The notes under the pieces are model-generated. The model made no database searches. It was not told where the DNA came from and saw only the letters and a list, made by a program, of their open reading frames with translations. From Voacanga thouarsii (Eukaryota > Streptophyta > Magnoliopsida > Gentianales > Apocynaceae): DNA of 64,000 nt. Position 1 is the stretch's first letter. Each line of letters begins with the position of its first letter. Below are positions 21,177-34,430 of the stretch, in pieces. The position numbers and the translations under genes were made by a program. The stretch is taken from assembly GCA_026120185.1 (NCBI GenBank), contig JANUWF010003375.1, positions 1,719,236 through 1,783,235 of the forward strand. Reading direction: 5' to 3'.

Positions 21177-21303
21177 TTTAGGCCCAGGTTAATTTTTATT
21201 ATTCAATCCGGGCTCAAGCCTTGAAAATTAATTAGTTTAGTGGGTTAATTAATTTTCAAGGCTTGAGCCCTGATTGAATAATAAAAATTAACCTGGGCCT
21301 AAA
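21177..21303. repeat. 58-bp near-perfect inverted repeat (hairpin) in B 5' LTR
   Basis: Arms 21177-21234 and 21246-21303 pair at 57 of 58 positions (mismatch 21209/21271) around an 11-base loop. The 3' LTR of B has only the right-arm sequence (about 29240-29303), so the left arm is a local inverted duplication. Confidence 0.93.
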
Positions 21304-22003
21304 TTATAATAGATTAAGTGTTGTTAGAGTGGTTTATTTGGGTTGTATAATAATAATTTATTAGGCTTATATTTAGTCCTAGTTTAAATAATTAATTCGG
21401 CCCAATAGCCTAGACCAAGTTCCAATAGGCTAGGCTCAAGCCTATTTAGCTTAGGGCTAAACGTGCATGCCTACCATAGTTCACATGAAAAGAGATTGAA
21501 TTGGTTAAGGATTTTTTAAATTAGGAAAAAACTAGACTTGTGATATAGTCTAGCTCTCTTGATTTCAAAAATCAATAAAAACAATCAGAGCTCACCTAGT
21601 TTTTTTCACGTATGTTCTCTCTTAGGGTTTTCCTATGCATGTCAACTTTTTCTTCAAGAAGACATACAAGCAAAAAAACACATTCTTCTAGTACTTATTT
21701 TTAGCAGTTGGTCAAGAGTCTAGATAGTTTTTCTTATCCCATAGAGTTTTCCTCAAGTGAGATTTGGCTGGGTCATATTTCGGAAGATTGGAAGTGTTGC
21801 GCTCATGCCCAAGAGAAGCCAGAGGTTGGCAGCCATTCACTGAAGCATACATCTATGCAGCTTCCAGTGGTTCAACTAGAATCACTTGTTCCATCTAAGC
21901 AAAAATGCAAACATATTATTTTAAAATAGAAAAGGCTTCCACTGTTTTTTTTCTGATTGATTACTGTTGTTTCTGTTTGCTTCTCTGGCAGCGATCCACC
22001 CTT

Positions 22004-22640
22004 GAAGTAGGGCGCAGCTAGGTCTTTTAACCGAGCTGCAGTTCGGTCCGGTCTGGTCTGGCAGCGGTTCAGGCAAGGATTGTGATCCGGTGTAGCGAGT
22101 GCATAAAGACCATGGAGGAATTTTTTATTTTTCCTTGTAATTTTCATGCAGTTTTCTTTTCTGTTTTGGTTCCTATACCAAGAGAAGTTATTATTTTTTG
22201 CTTAGTCCATATTCTTTGAATGTTTTGCATAAAAAATAATAGTAAGTGATTTAGGATTAAACAGGACTATTAATTAATTAATGTGTTTAATTTTACAATT
22301 TAGACACCTAGGTTAAAAGAATAGAGAAGCATGAAAATGTTTACAATTTTTCTGGCATGCTATTTTCTTTGGTAAACCTATGTGCACATTTTCTCAAGAC
22401 CAATTGGGATTTTTTTTTTTAAAGAAAAACATTTCGTTTAATTAAGTGATTATTTTTAGCTTAAATCAGAAATTAATCCTTGGTTATTCTCGTAAAGGAT
22501 TTTATCCTTGACATAAAGAATATTTTAGATTTAAATATTTTTGTAAAGCTAAAAGGATAAACTATTTTAATTTATTTTTACAAGAAAATGTTTTTGCCAA
22601 ATACAACTTGAGACCAAAGTCTCTTTAAAAGTTTTAAAAG
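22004..22640. other. Unassigned AT-rich stretch
   Basis: No gene or recognised element. It begins with a GC-richer patch (22010-22090, TTCGGTCCGG) and turns AT-rich. It could be the lost end of the B LTR or part of the repeat that follows. Confidence 0.5.
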
Positions 22641-23490
22641 GAAATTTTTGAAATTATTGAGTTCTTAATAAGGTAAAATTAATCCATAAAAAATCTCTTA
22701 AAAGATTTGAACTTGACATGGAGATTTATGGATTTAGATATTTTATAAGAGTTAAGGGATACTTAATAAGGTTTTGTGTTAATTTAGTTATTTGACCAAT
22801 TTTCTATCATTCTTGGTATTTAATTACTTGTTGTCGTTGGTTATTGATGCGTTTTCTTCTAATTGACTTGGGAAACGATGTTAGAAGTACATTATATTGA
22901 TTTCATATTTGTTAAATTCTTAATAGACTTGGGAAACGAAATTAAGATTGAAGAACTAAAGTGATCAAAGATTAATTTATTTCACCTAAAGTATAGGGTT
23001 ATTAACTAATTTCATGTTTATTATCACCTAAAGTATACGGATAATTTATGAGGAATCGAGTTTATTGCATCTTTTGGTTGTTTTGGTTTAATTAGGAAAT
23101 CTGCTAATTTAATCAAGAGATAGTGATTCCATGGATTGGGAAAGAAGTAGAGTCTATATAAGTGGATTCATGACTTGAGAAATGTTTGAATTTTACTTTA
23201 TATTCCTTCACGATGCCAAGATGATGATTAATTGAGATATTGCTAAGTGGTTCATTATCATGTATTCTAGGATAGTTGTCTAAATTGTATATTTCTACAT
23301 TCTTGAGTTGTACATATTTTTCTTTATTTTTATTTTTATTATCTTATCACTTTATTTGGTCTCTTAAACAATGCATGAAAAGTGATTAGTGTGTACTTGT
23401 TCCTTTGAGGATCGATACTCATTAATTCCCTATACTATATTTGCGATGAGTATACTTGCTCGTATGTGTATTTTGAGATTAATATTTTAA
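22640..23490 (-). repeat. Non-coding repeat family R, copy R0 (inverted)
   Basis: The reverse complement matches 50222-51000: starting ACGAGCAAGTATACTCATCG, then GAGTATCGATCCTCAAAGGA, then blocks around AACAACCAAAAGATG and AATTCCTCA-type segments. No coding capacity is visible. It has internal repeats (CCTATACTTTAGGTGA twice on the minus strand; TTTCCCAAGTC twice). Class unknown. Confidence 0.65.
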
Positions 23491-23674
23491 TTAAAACTTG
23501 ACTAAGGGATGGATTTAAATTCAATGATTTTTATACACCTAAAATTTATACATCAATATCTCTAACTCCTTGCAGGGGTTTAAAAAGATAAAAAGACTCC
23601 AAAAGGACGAACAGGTACTACGCATAGAAAATAGAGCAAAGTATGGGCCCAAGTAGTGCCCATACACTGTGTTA

Positions 23675-24807
23675 AAATAACTGCTAGATAAAGTACCAAG
23701 TGCAACACTGTGTTAAGAAAATCATGATAGAGATCATGATGTTAGGTTCCTACAACACTAGATAGTGTTCATTCTTAAATTTTCCCTAGTCAGAGTATTA
23801 ATGAGATAGGACATCATTAATACGTTAAGACTAGCACGTGTTATACTTTTAGATTTGATCAGGTGGTAGTTCTCACATCCGTGAGTATTGTGATACTCAA
23901 AGTTAACACGCGAATGCTTGTTACTTGAACAAGTACATTGGATGACCTAACTATGAGATAATCATACGGATAATTATTTAGTACCAGTGATAGAATCTCA
24001 TTATAGCAAATGTACAAATATCCTTAGACTTGAGATCTCCAAAGCACTATATTTGCTAAGTGTTAGACTTTGATTCCAATCTCTAGAGTCCTGACAAGAC
24101 TGCTTACGGGATGGATATTTGGTACAATATGAAGAAAATGAAAGTAGTTGAGAGGATCAATAAAGGATTCATCACTCCTAATAGTATGAGCAAATATCTC
24201 ACGGCCACATGTAGGAATCACTACCTAAGAAGTCCTTGGCCAAGGCGATTGTATATTAGAAATGGTTCCAATTGATACATACGTTGAGTAGTTGATTCCA
24301 GGAACAAGTATTGAAATATTCAAGCTAGAGTTAATTTATTATTCAGAAGGAGTTGGAACTAATTCCGTACTCCAAACCGAATGAGATATTGTATGGTGAA
24401 AGGAGTTTGTTGCACTATTGTTTGTTATTGAAAAGTTCTTGTCCAGTCACTTGACTTTCTGGACTTTTGGACGGTCATAATATGTTGGTAGATACCACTT
24501 ATGTTCTGTTGTATAAAATTATTAAGGATTATTAATCTTAAAGACGTTTAGATTAATTCATATTTTACTACCAATAGACCGGGAAACCTAATAGGTCACA
24601 CATAATAGAGAATTGAGTGCTCAAGATGTTATTTGATAACATTACAGGGTTGATTGTGAGAAGAAAAAGTTATTGTGATCAAATTATAATTAGTTATAAT
24701 TTATGGGCATATTATAATTAACAAAAATTATAATAACAATTGGTAATTAAGAATTCATGATTGATATGGATTCTGATTACCAAAATAATGAAGGAAAAAT
24801 ATATATA

Positions 24808-24847
<40 letters not shown>

Positions 24848-25257
24848 GCTTTGTGTTTTTATAGTTTTTGTAATTACATACACACGGAGGTTTTATTTTG
24901 GAAAACTGAGAACTCCGTTTGTGTTCTTCTTCTTCAAAAACATTGAAACCCTCGCCACCAATTGTTTTTGCTAGCATAGAAAATTTGGTGTTTCTTGAGC
25001 ACCATTCTCATGTGGATTTTATGTTAGAGAAATCTCTATTCTTGAGATTTAGTGTTTTGATGGAATGAATGAGAGTTTGCTAGATCGCACCTCATAGCAC
25101 ACTAGTTGATCAGATAAATTTTGTTTCTCAGAGGCTTCATGCAAGGTATGATCTCTGCCGTTTTAATCCCTTTTGACGCATAAATGTGATCCTTAGGTTG
25201 GAATTCTTATTTTTTTTCCACTGCGCAACTATGACATTTCATGAAGAATTCCTAGCA
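23675..25257 (+). repeat. A-family LTR, 5'-truncated
   Basis: Aligns with the A LTR from about its base 120, including the ATCATGAT dyad at 23721-23740, and ends ...TTCCTAGCA at 25257. Next to it the B coding sequence resumes as (D)ILYVPYI of the protease C-terminus. It carries an (AT)n run at about 24810-24844. The first ~120 bases and any left duplication are missing. Confidence 0.75.
24809..24844. repeat. (TA)n microsatellite
   Basis: A near-perfect alternating TA run of about 36 bases inside the A-family LTR. Confidence 0.95.
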
Positions 25258-26560
25258 GATATATTATATGTACCTTATATTAGATAGAATTTGATTTCAA
25301 TTGCAAGACTAATAAATCATGGTTATTCTGTATCTTTCCATTCTGGTATTACTATAGTAGAAATGGAGAAGTTTATATACTGGGCACATGTATGGAAACT
25401 TGTTCTTCATAAATTCTATTAACAATCCATTAAATAACACTCAAAATGAACCTTCAAATAGGAAGAGAAAGACCAATATTAATAACTCTTATCTATAGCA
25501 TCTAAGATTGGGTTACATTAACTCAACCAGGATTTAGAGCTTAATCCATGATAGGCCTTTAGGCTCATTGAGATTGAAAAGTTAGCCTCAGTGTGAATCT
25601 TGCCTAATGGGGAAGATGACTGAAAGGTATTTTACCCAAAAGGCAGATAGAGCAAAGGAGCTATTGAGTCTTGTACACACTAATGTGTGTGGTCCATTAT
25701 CTATATCAGCGAGAGGAGGGTTTGAGCAATTCATCACTTTCACGGATGGTTGTACCCTTACGGTTACGTTACCTGATGAGGTGCAAGTCTGACTCATTTA
25801 ACAAGTTCAAAGAGTTTAAGGTTGAAGTGGAACATTAAACAGGTAAACTGATCAAAACCTTATGATCGGATCATGGTGAAGAGTACCTTCTCAGTAAATT
25901 CAATGATTATATAGTACATCATGAGATAGTATCTCAGCTCTCTGTACTGGGAACGTCCTAGCAGAATAGAGTAGTTGAGAGAAGGAACAAGACGTTGTTG
26001 GAAATAGTCAAAAGCATGATGTCTCATGCTTTTCTTCTAGTTTCTTTTTCTAGATATGTCCTGGAAACAACAGCAAATATTCTGAACTTGGTACCTTCCA
26101 AGTCGGTACCTAAGACGCCCAATGAGATGTGGATTGGGTGTAAGCTAAATCTGAACCATCTCAGAATATCAGGTTGTCCAACTTATATACTGATCATGGG
26201 AGACAAGCTAGAACCAATATCAGAATTATGCTACTTTGTTGGGTATCCAAAAGGAACAAAAAGTAATTACTTTTATCATCCCAAGAAGCATAAAGAACTG
26301 GTAAGTACTAATGCTAGGTGCTAAGAAGACGATCAAAGTCCATCTACAAAAGGTTCATATAGGATGGAACTCGAGGATAAGTTTTCTTCTAAATTAACTT
26401 CTTCTAACCCTATTATGGAACAAGAAGTATCACAACCTCAGGAACCTATACAAAAGGAGCCTCGTCATAATGAGAAGATGTCTAGGGTTCTAGAAAGATA
26501 GACATGAGAGGTTTTTTACCTAGTCTTTGACCATCTGAAACAAGATCCAACTAGATATGG
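25258..26560 (+). pseudogene. Element B protease end and integrase remnant
   Basis: Begins with ILYVPYIRxNLIS, the last block of copia protease. Integrase pieces follow in several frames: KMTERYFTQKADRAKELLS (about 25612), HTNVCGPLSISARGG with the first catalytic Asp changed to Asn, and TTANILNLVPSKSVPKTPNEM and CYFVGYPKGTKSNYFY (25995-26324). The second Asp and Glu regions contain stops (25860-25990). Non-functional. Confidence 0.8.
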
Positions 26561-28100
26561 TGAGGTTATTACTAATGCCGATGTAGACCTCTTGCATAAA
26601 GTAATAAAAGCTGAGATTAAGTCTATATACTTTAATCAGATTTGGGATCTTATAGCTTACCTTGAAGGGATAAAACCCATAAGGTACATGTAAATGGATA
26701 TACAAGAGGAAGAAATGTGCAAATAGAAAGGTAAAAACCTTCAAAGCTAGGCTTGTAGTGAAAGGGTATACTCAAAAAAAGGAAATGATTATGAGAAACC
26801 TTTTTCCCAGTAGCCATGCTTAAGTCTTCCTGTATCCTCCTTGCCACATTGCATGTCATTATAACTACGAGATATGGTAAATAGATATCAAGATGAATTT
26901 TCTTAATAGCCATCTAAGCGAAGACATTTATATATTCCAACCGGAGAGCTTTATTGCTAAAAGCCTAGAACATATAGTTTGTAAGCTTAAAAAGTCTATT
27001 TATGGACTTAAGCAGGCATCGAGGGTATGGAACATTCATTTTGATAAGACTGTAAAGTCTTAAAGTTTCACTCAAAACGAGAATGAACTATGCGTGTACA
27101 GGATACTAGAAGGAATTAATGTGGTTTTTCTTATATTATATGTAGATGACATTCTACTCATTGGGAATGATGTAGGGATATTGGCATCTACTAAGTTTTG
27201 GTTGTCTAGTCAATTTAATATGAAGGACTTGGGAGAAGCCAGTTATATCCTCGATATTAAGCTTCTTAGAAATAGGAAGTTGAGAATGTTAGGTTTATCC
27301 CAAGCCACATATATTGAGAAGACGTTGGCCAATTTCAACATGGACCCATGCAAAGGAGCACTAGTCCCTTACAAACATAGGTTGTCTCTTTCTTTAAAAT
27401 ACTATCCTAAGTCTCAAGAAGAGAAAGACCAGATGAGTAGGATTCGCTATGCTTTGGTTGTGAGAAGTCTTATGTACACCATCTTTGCTGTAGGCTTAGT
27501 CAGCAAATATCAATCAAACCCCGGGGAGTTTAATTGGCAAGCCATAAAGCATATTCTCAAATACCTCAAGAGAATAAGAGATTATATGCTGGTTTATAGG
27601 GTTAATAACTTAGTTCCTACAAGATACACAGACTTAGACTTCCAGGCAGATAAAGATGAGATAAAATCCACTAGTAGATTTGTCTTCACCTTCTTTGGAG
27701 GAGCTATTTCATGGAGGAATATTATATAATCTTGCATTGCTGACTCAACCACAGAAGCTAAGTATGTTGCGGATTTGGATACATCCATGGAAGCAGTCTG
27801 GCTCTAGAATTTCCTCACAAGACTTGGAGTCATGTCACGAATAGACAAGCTAATTGCGTTGTATTACAACAACACAGGCACAGTATTGCAATCCAAAGAA
27901 CCAAGAAACCACAAAAAGAAAAGTATATAGAAACGAAGTACCATCTGAGCTGAGAATTTATTCAGAGCCGAAAAATTGTAATGGAACAAATTGCCTCAGA
28001 GAATAATCTAGCAGATTCATTCACCAAGCCTTTGGCTATGAGAGTCTTTAGAAAACACTTAGATGTAATAGGGGTGGATACCTATGGACTTACATAGTCT
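26561..28100 (+). pseudogene. Element B reverse transcriptase and RNase H remnant
   Basis: The 5' half is heavily stopped (26560-27090), with KSIYGLKQASRVWNIHF still legible at 26990. A long frame (27094-27729) holds LILYVDDILLIGNDV with YVDD intact at 27139-27150, then SQATYIEKT and the RNase H start YTDLDFQADKDEIKSTS, stopping at 27727. The remaining RNase H (SCIADSTTEAKYVADLD, ENNLADSFTKPLA) is interrupted. Closest in this window to elements C and F. Confidence 0.83.
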
Positions 28101-28118
28101 TGAGTGCAAACGAGAGAT
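28101..28118 (+). other. Element B polypurine tract (degenerate)
   Basis: GAGTGCAAACGAGAGAT directly before TGTTGG; family form AAGTGGGAGA is recognisable but mutated. Confidence 0.55.
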
Positions 28119-30003
28119 TGTTGGAATGTATGCCCATTAAGATTGTATTTCTGATGTAATTTTGATTAAAATAATAAAAGTTTTATTCTCACAATTTGTT
28201 TTTGTTTTCTAAATTTAATTTGTGCATGATTTCGCTGGGAAAAACCCATTATGTTTAAGTAAACGATCCATGTGAATGGTGCCCTTCCACAATGAGGTAT
28301 AGATCGCAAGTTGTTTAACACAAAAACTATTGTTCTTAACCAGATTATGAGAATAAGAATCTCATCATGATAAAGATACTATGTTATGAATTCCAGGTAG
28401 GGAATGGCTTACCTTTACCCAGTGAATAGTCCCCTCACTTCATAACATGAACGTATTTTGAATAATTAGAATTGGACCTGTAATAGTAGTTTCTAAAAGA
28501 ACTATATGGTAGAAACCTAGACTACAACTGCTATAGCATGGACTTATACCCTACGCTTAATAATATAGGTTGTTGGTCTGGCGAAATTGGAAGTATATAC
28601 TTTGATATACTATACTTGAGGTTCTGTTGTAGGACCAATATACTTATATGTTAGGTATATGTGACTAGTTAGTTAAGACAAACTAGTACAAGATAGCTTC
28701 CATACTATATCGCCCCTTATGACTGTTCGAATAATCTAAGAATCCAAGTCTCTGGGGAACATAACTTGGATGTTTACTTTAGGGTAATTTCCTTGGAAAG
28801 CAGAAACATTCTAGGAAGTTATAGATCATTGGATTAGAGGTCTAAGGATGGTAAATGTCATTTAGAAAGGTGTTAGTACACTTTTCCTCTTTGAATATAT
28901 GGCATTACGTAGAGGGGTATATTTATAATAACACATGTAGGTCGGAGACTTTGCTAGCGCAACATTGTCCTTGGGGTCAATATTTTCTTATGATGATATT
29001 AGAAAATATTTAAAATAGCAAAATAAAGATATTTACGTAGCTGGGGTATTTTGGTCATTTTAGTAGCCAATGTGATGTGTCTTTTAGTCCCCGAAATAGC
29101 CCATAAGTCCTAATTAATTTTGGGTCAAGAAATTTATCTTAAATAAAATGGATTTTATTTTATTCAACTAGCTTGATTTATTTATTAGGTTAGAATAAAA
29201 TAAAAAGTCCAAAGAGAGAATTAATTAATTAGTTTAGTGGGTTAATTAATAGTTAGGGCTGGAGCCCGAATTGAATAATTAGAATTAACCTGGGTCTAAA
29301 CTATGATAGATTATGGTATTGGACTGGTTTATTTGGGTTGTATAATTAACTATTTATTAGGCTTATATTTATCCTAGTTTAAATAATTAATTTGGCCTAA
29401 TAGCTTAGAACAAGGTCCAATAGGCTAGGCTCAAGCCTGTTTAGCTTAGGGCTAAACATGCATGCCTACGGTTGTTCACACGAAAAAAGATTGAGCTGGT
29501 TAAGAGGTTTTTGAATTAGGGATAAAACCGAACTTGTGGTATAGTCTGGCTCTCTCAATTTCAAAAATCAATAATAACAACCAGAGCTCATCTAGTTTTT
29601 CTCATGTCTATTCTCTCTTAGGGTTTTCTTGGGTGTGTCAACTTGTTTCTTCAAAAAGACACACAAGTAGAAAAACACATTGTCTTGGTACTATTTTTTT
29701 GTAGTTGGTCAAGAGATTAGATAGTTTTTCTTGTCCTGTAGAGTTTTCACCGACTGAGATTTGGCTGGGTCATATTTTGGAATATTGAGAGGGTTGCGTT
29801 TATGCCTAGGAGAAGCCGCAGATTGGCAGGCCATTCGCTGAAGTATACATCTACGTAACCTCTAGTTGGTCAACCAAAATCACCTATTCCACCTAAGCAG
29901 AAATGCAAAGGTATTATTTTTAAAACAAAAAAGGCTTCCGTTGTTATTTTTCTGATTGATTACTGTTGTTTCTGTTTACTTCTATGGCCACGATCCACCC
30001 TTC
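28119..30003 (+). repeat. Element B 3' LTR (about 1.9 kb)
   Basis: Starts TGTTGGAATGTATGCCCATT and aligns with 1-202 and 20335-22003. It is intact across the site where A inserted in the 5' LTR, giving the empty-site sequence. A shared end CGATCCACCCTT is followed by foreign sequence at 30004. Confidence 0.85.
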
Positions 30004-30089
30004 ACTTCTGCCATTCGTACACCTAAAAATAGCAAAAGAACGTATAAATGAGTCAGCTAAAAGCACTAACTTATAGCTCTAACACCAAT
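30004..30089 (-). other. Start of a minus-strand gypsy-type internal region with primer site
   Basis: Just left of the TGTAACACC LTR, the minus strand reads ATTGGTGTTAGAGCTATAA, a decayed TGGTATCAGAGC initiator-Met primer site. A possible gag start ATGGCAGAAG lies at about 30014. The rest of the internal region is absent. Confidence 0.5.
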
Positions 30090-31636
30090 TGTAACACCTC
30101 TAATTCTATTACTTAATTTAACCTGTAAAATATGGGTGTCTCCTCATCTAATCTCCCAAAGAAGGGGTCTTTATAACAAAATTTAACTTAAAAGAAAGAG
30201 AACTAGAGATATATTTACATCAAAATAATTTACATTGAGGGTTATTTGTTACAAACCAACTAATTAAAAAAAATAAAAATATACATAACATCCAAGTCAG
30301 TGAAATATAAGCTGACCAAAAGACTATATACATAACTATAATCCCAATAATGCCACACCAGGTGCGTAGTTCGGACGAGCAAAAATCCACACAACTAGTT
30401 CCTAAAAAAAGAAATCAAAATAAAATGTGTGAGTGAATTACTCAATAAGTCTAGTGTGTGCTCGTGGTTTTTATTATAAACATGCATGCTCAAATTATAT
30501 TGCTAACACTGATAAGAAACAAAACTTTTAGAAATTCTCAAAATCAATGTATGTTCAGATGTTGGTGTTGTTGTGTCAAAACCTTGCCCCGTAGTTTTAG
30601 AAAATAGGCTCTTCTCTTAATACAAGGATGACCTGCGTATAAAGTCCCATAAAGGCTTTGCCTTCAACAGTATGGTTTATTGTGTGATTCTTGCACTCAA
30701 CCGTATTCTACCGGAGTAGTAAGAACTATTATGCACCTTACCTGAATATCCCAAATCTTTTACTTGCTACCATAACCCCAAAGTTCCCAATCTTGATGTT
30801 AATTGCCATTGAGGCAGTAAGGGATTGAACACACTAAGTGTCCCTGCTCAGTAAACCATGAACAACCCAAATTTCACAATAGGCAAATGCTGGGGGGGAG
30901 GGGGGGGGGGGAAAGGCTAGCCAGCGATGGCTAATTTTAATGCCCTGTCACCCCGTTTAGAGTAAGATGAATTCCAGAACTGAGCAAATTACTTGGATCG
31001 ATCTATTTCCAACAAGAGTTAGTACAGAAAGAAAAAGCCCCCGCCAAGTACTCAACGTCTTCACTGTTACATCTACTCATCCCGAGTGTAATTTGAAGAA
31101 AATCTCATTTTCCGGGCTTGCATGCAACTTTCGAATCCTTTTTTATGATTTTAAAGATCAAGGGTTGAAAAAGGCTAAAGCGTATTTTATAGGGTGTATG
31201 AAGTGTTTTGGAAGTATGTGATGTTGTTGAGAAGAGAAAACAGGGGTAAAATAGTCAAATTTGTCCAAAAGGTGTAAAGAAGGGATAGTTCATGTATATG
31301 TGCTACTGAATCTTTAAGAAAGTCATTGGATAATTGAGGGGGTTCATAAAGGGGAATAAAATGACATACCAATCTTCAAAATCTGAATCATTAGGTTGGG
31401 TTTCAAAAAGAGAATAAGAAATGCACACTTTAAAATTTCTATGTAAAGTTGTAGTAAAAACTATGTGCAAAACTGTGTTTTAAAGTAACTAAGACTCACC
31501 TCGTATATAGAAGTAGATTGCACAAGGATAGCCTCCACTAGTCCTAATCACCTACACTGAAACAACACATTACTCAAAGCATAACAAGGTTTTATATAAC
31601 TCAAAATGTAAAGAAATGGACTTAAAATGCTATTCC
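30090..31636 (-). repeat. Gypsy-type (Tekay-like) LTR fragment D3
   Basis: Begins TGTAACACCTCTAATTC and resembles the general layout of the solo LTRs D1 and D2 (TGTAACACCC start, CTCAATAAGTCTAGTGTGTG block near 30450). With the adjoining primer site it reads as the 5' LTR of a minus-strand element. It is cut by the CACTA terminus at 31637. G-rich run at 30891-30912. Confidence 0.5.
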
Positions 31637-32115
31637 CACTACTAAAAACTAGGCCAAATATGATGGCCAAAAAACCGTCGTATTTGAGCTCAAACCATCA
31701 TTTTTACTTAATGTGACGGTCAAACAAGGATTTTTTTTACCGTCGTAAATAATGTCATCGTTTTTAGCTTAAGATGGACAAAAAACCGTCGTATTTACTT
31801 AATACGATAACCATGCAAAAGGCCGTATTAAATCAATCCAGGAATTAAATGTGGAAACCGTCGTATATATAGGCAAACCATCTCAATTACTAGACAAATA
31901 CAACGGTCCAAACCATCATATTTGATGGTTTAATAGATAGTTCAAACCGTCGTATTTTTTAGTATTTGCGACGGTCCATCTGTCGTATTTGATTCGGTAA
32001 TTGCAACGGTTAGACTGTCATATGTAATATTAGCAATTGTGATGGTTTAGACTGTCGTATTTAGATTATTGCATAACAAATGTGACGATTTTTAGCCGTC
32101 GTATATGGTTAATTT
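31637..32115. mobile_element. CACTA DNA transposon, one terminus with subterminal repeats
   Basis: CACTACTAAAAAC at 31637 matches the terminal inverted repeat style of plant CACTA (En/Spm) elements. It is followed by about a dozen copies, in both orientations, of a motif close to AAACCGTCGTATTTG up to about 32113, as expected for transposase-binding subterminal repeats. I could not find the opposite terminus (TTTTTAGTAGTG) in the flanking sequence, and no transposase domain is recognisable, so extent and autonomy are unknown. Confidence 0.7.
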
Positions 32116-32948
<833 letters not shown>

Positions 32949-34388
32949 CTACTACCTATGTACCCTAATAGGACTGGGGATGTTGCCCCGTCCTAAGGAC
33001 AAGGGGTATAACTAGGACTCTCAAAAGAAACGATCCAAATTTAAAGTTTTTACAAATCAAAACAATACATGAATAAGTCTCAAAACAAACAAATGTCAAC
33101 TAGAGTCTCTCAAAATGAAATACAATTAAAATAAGTCTTTATTGAAAGGCAACACTAATCATTCAACCTTTGCAGTAGGATTGACCTAAAACATGGTATA
33201 ATAAGGTGGTGAGAAATAAATCTCAGTAAGCCCACGTGTGCTTAGGGTGTTTCAGGGCGAAACAGTTTATGTAAGCAAGTTGAGAAACATTTATAAAAGT
33301 AAAATGCTGGCAAGTCACAGATGAATTTCAAAAAGTGAGGAGTGGTGTTTTCCATTCGAATGTCATATGTTGTATAAAATAAAAGCAACAACTCAAAAGA
33401 AATGGACATGGCACCACACTTTGTGCACCATGACAAAAAAATGTTTAAGATGCCACACTTTGTGCATTCTAACACAAGATAGGTATACGGCCCATCAGGT
33501 GAGATATTCCTCCGTATCTACACCTAAACTTATCGATTATCCATTCCAAAAATATACAGCTCACTTGAACTGTACTTGCTAACTCGAACTGGTATGATCT
33601 ACATAACTAACATCCTATCCGGGAAGGACCTACCCCTCAGAGGTGGCCACCTACTGAGAGACTTATCCCAACCCTTCAAAGACTAATCCTAGTAGTCTAC
33701 CCTTATTGAGTACTCAACGTTGTATTTATCCATTTTGGAAAAAGAAGAATTATCCAATCTGTTTTCTTTGAAAGAGCAATTATGGATTACAAAATTCTTG
33801 TCAAAGTTAGTTTTTAGGAAAAGTCTAGCATTTTGTTTAAAGTTGCTTGCTCAACTTGAAAAATTTTGATGGAATGGAAAAAGAAAAGAAAATTGTCCAC
33901 AATTGCATCCCGAGTATATTTCCATGTATACATCACGTTTTGACTTATCGAAGTGATTTTGATCTTCAAACAGCTTTATGCAAGGATTTACCTGATCTCT
34001 TGTTTTCCCTTGACACAATAGTCTTCCAAGTTGGCTCAAGGCAATCTACCCTCACCTGGGGTAAATAGAGGGTATAAGTCATCAATGGTTCATAACCAAG
34101 CAACAATTGACCAAATAAATAACTCCCAACCTAACATGCTTAAGCTCAACTAGCTACAACATCATCCAGTTACTACAATAATGTCTTAGGAGTTCTAAAA
34201 TTAATTGATAAGGTATTTGGGGGTTTGTTATTAATTTATAGAATAAGAATAATTTGGTATGCCAATATAAATAGGTGTTATTAATAATAAATAATAAATT
34301 ATAACAATAATTATTTATTAAACAATAATAATATTAATTATAGATAATAAAAAATATTAGTAATAAATAATAAATAAATAATATTAAT

Positions 34389-34390
34389 AA

Positions 34391-34429
<39 letters not shown>

Positions 34430-34430
34430 T
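34389..34430. repeat. (TTA)n microsatellite in D1
   Basis: Run of TTA/ATT triplets, about 14 units, in an AT-rich part of the solo LTR. Confidence 0.9.

Larger units (their letters stand above)
20335..22003 (+). repeat. Element B 5' LTR, right part
   Basis: Collinear with 28397-30003 of the 3' LTR, from GGGAATGGCTTACCTTTA to CGATCCACCCTT. Homology ends at 22003/30003. No primer site follows, so either the real end is lost or the downstream junction is a rearrangement. It contains an inverted duplication at 21177-21303. Confidence 0.82.
1..30003 (+). mobile_element. Copia element B (outermost, degenerate)
   Basis: The element is framed by two related LTRs. The 5' copy is 1-202 plus 20335-22003 (its first ~80 bases lie left of the window) and the 3' copy is 28119-30003. 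Positions 1-202 align with about 28197-28396 and the alignment resumes at 20335, so the 20-kb block between is an insertion. A copia-type polyprotein remnant (end of PR, INT, RT, RNase H) lies at 25258-28100 and is followed by a purine stretch and the 3' LTR. The primer site, gag and most of PR are missing; their place is taken by other repeats. It is the oldest layer of the left half. Confidence 0.75.
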
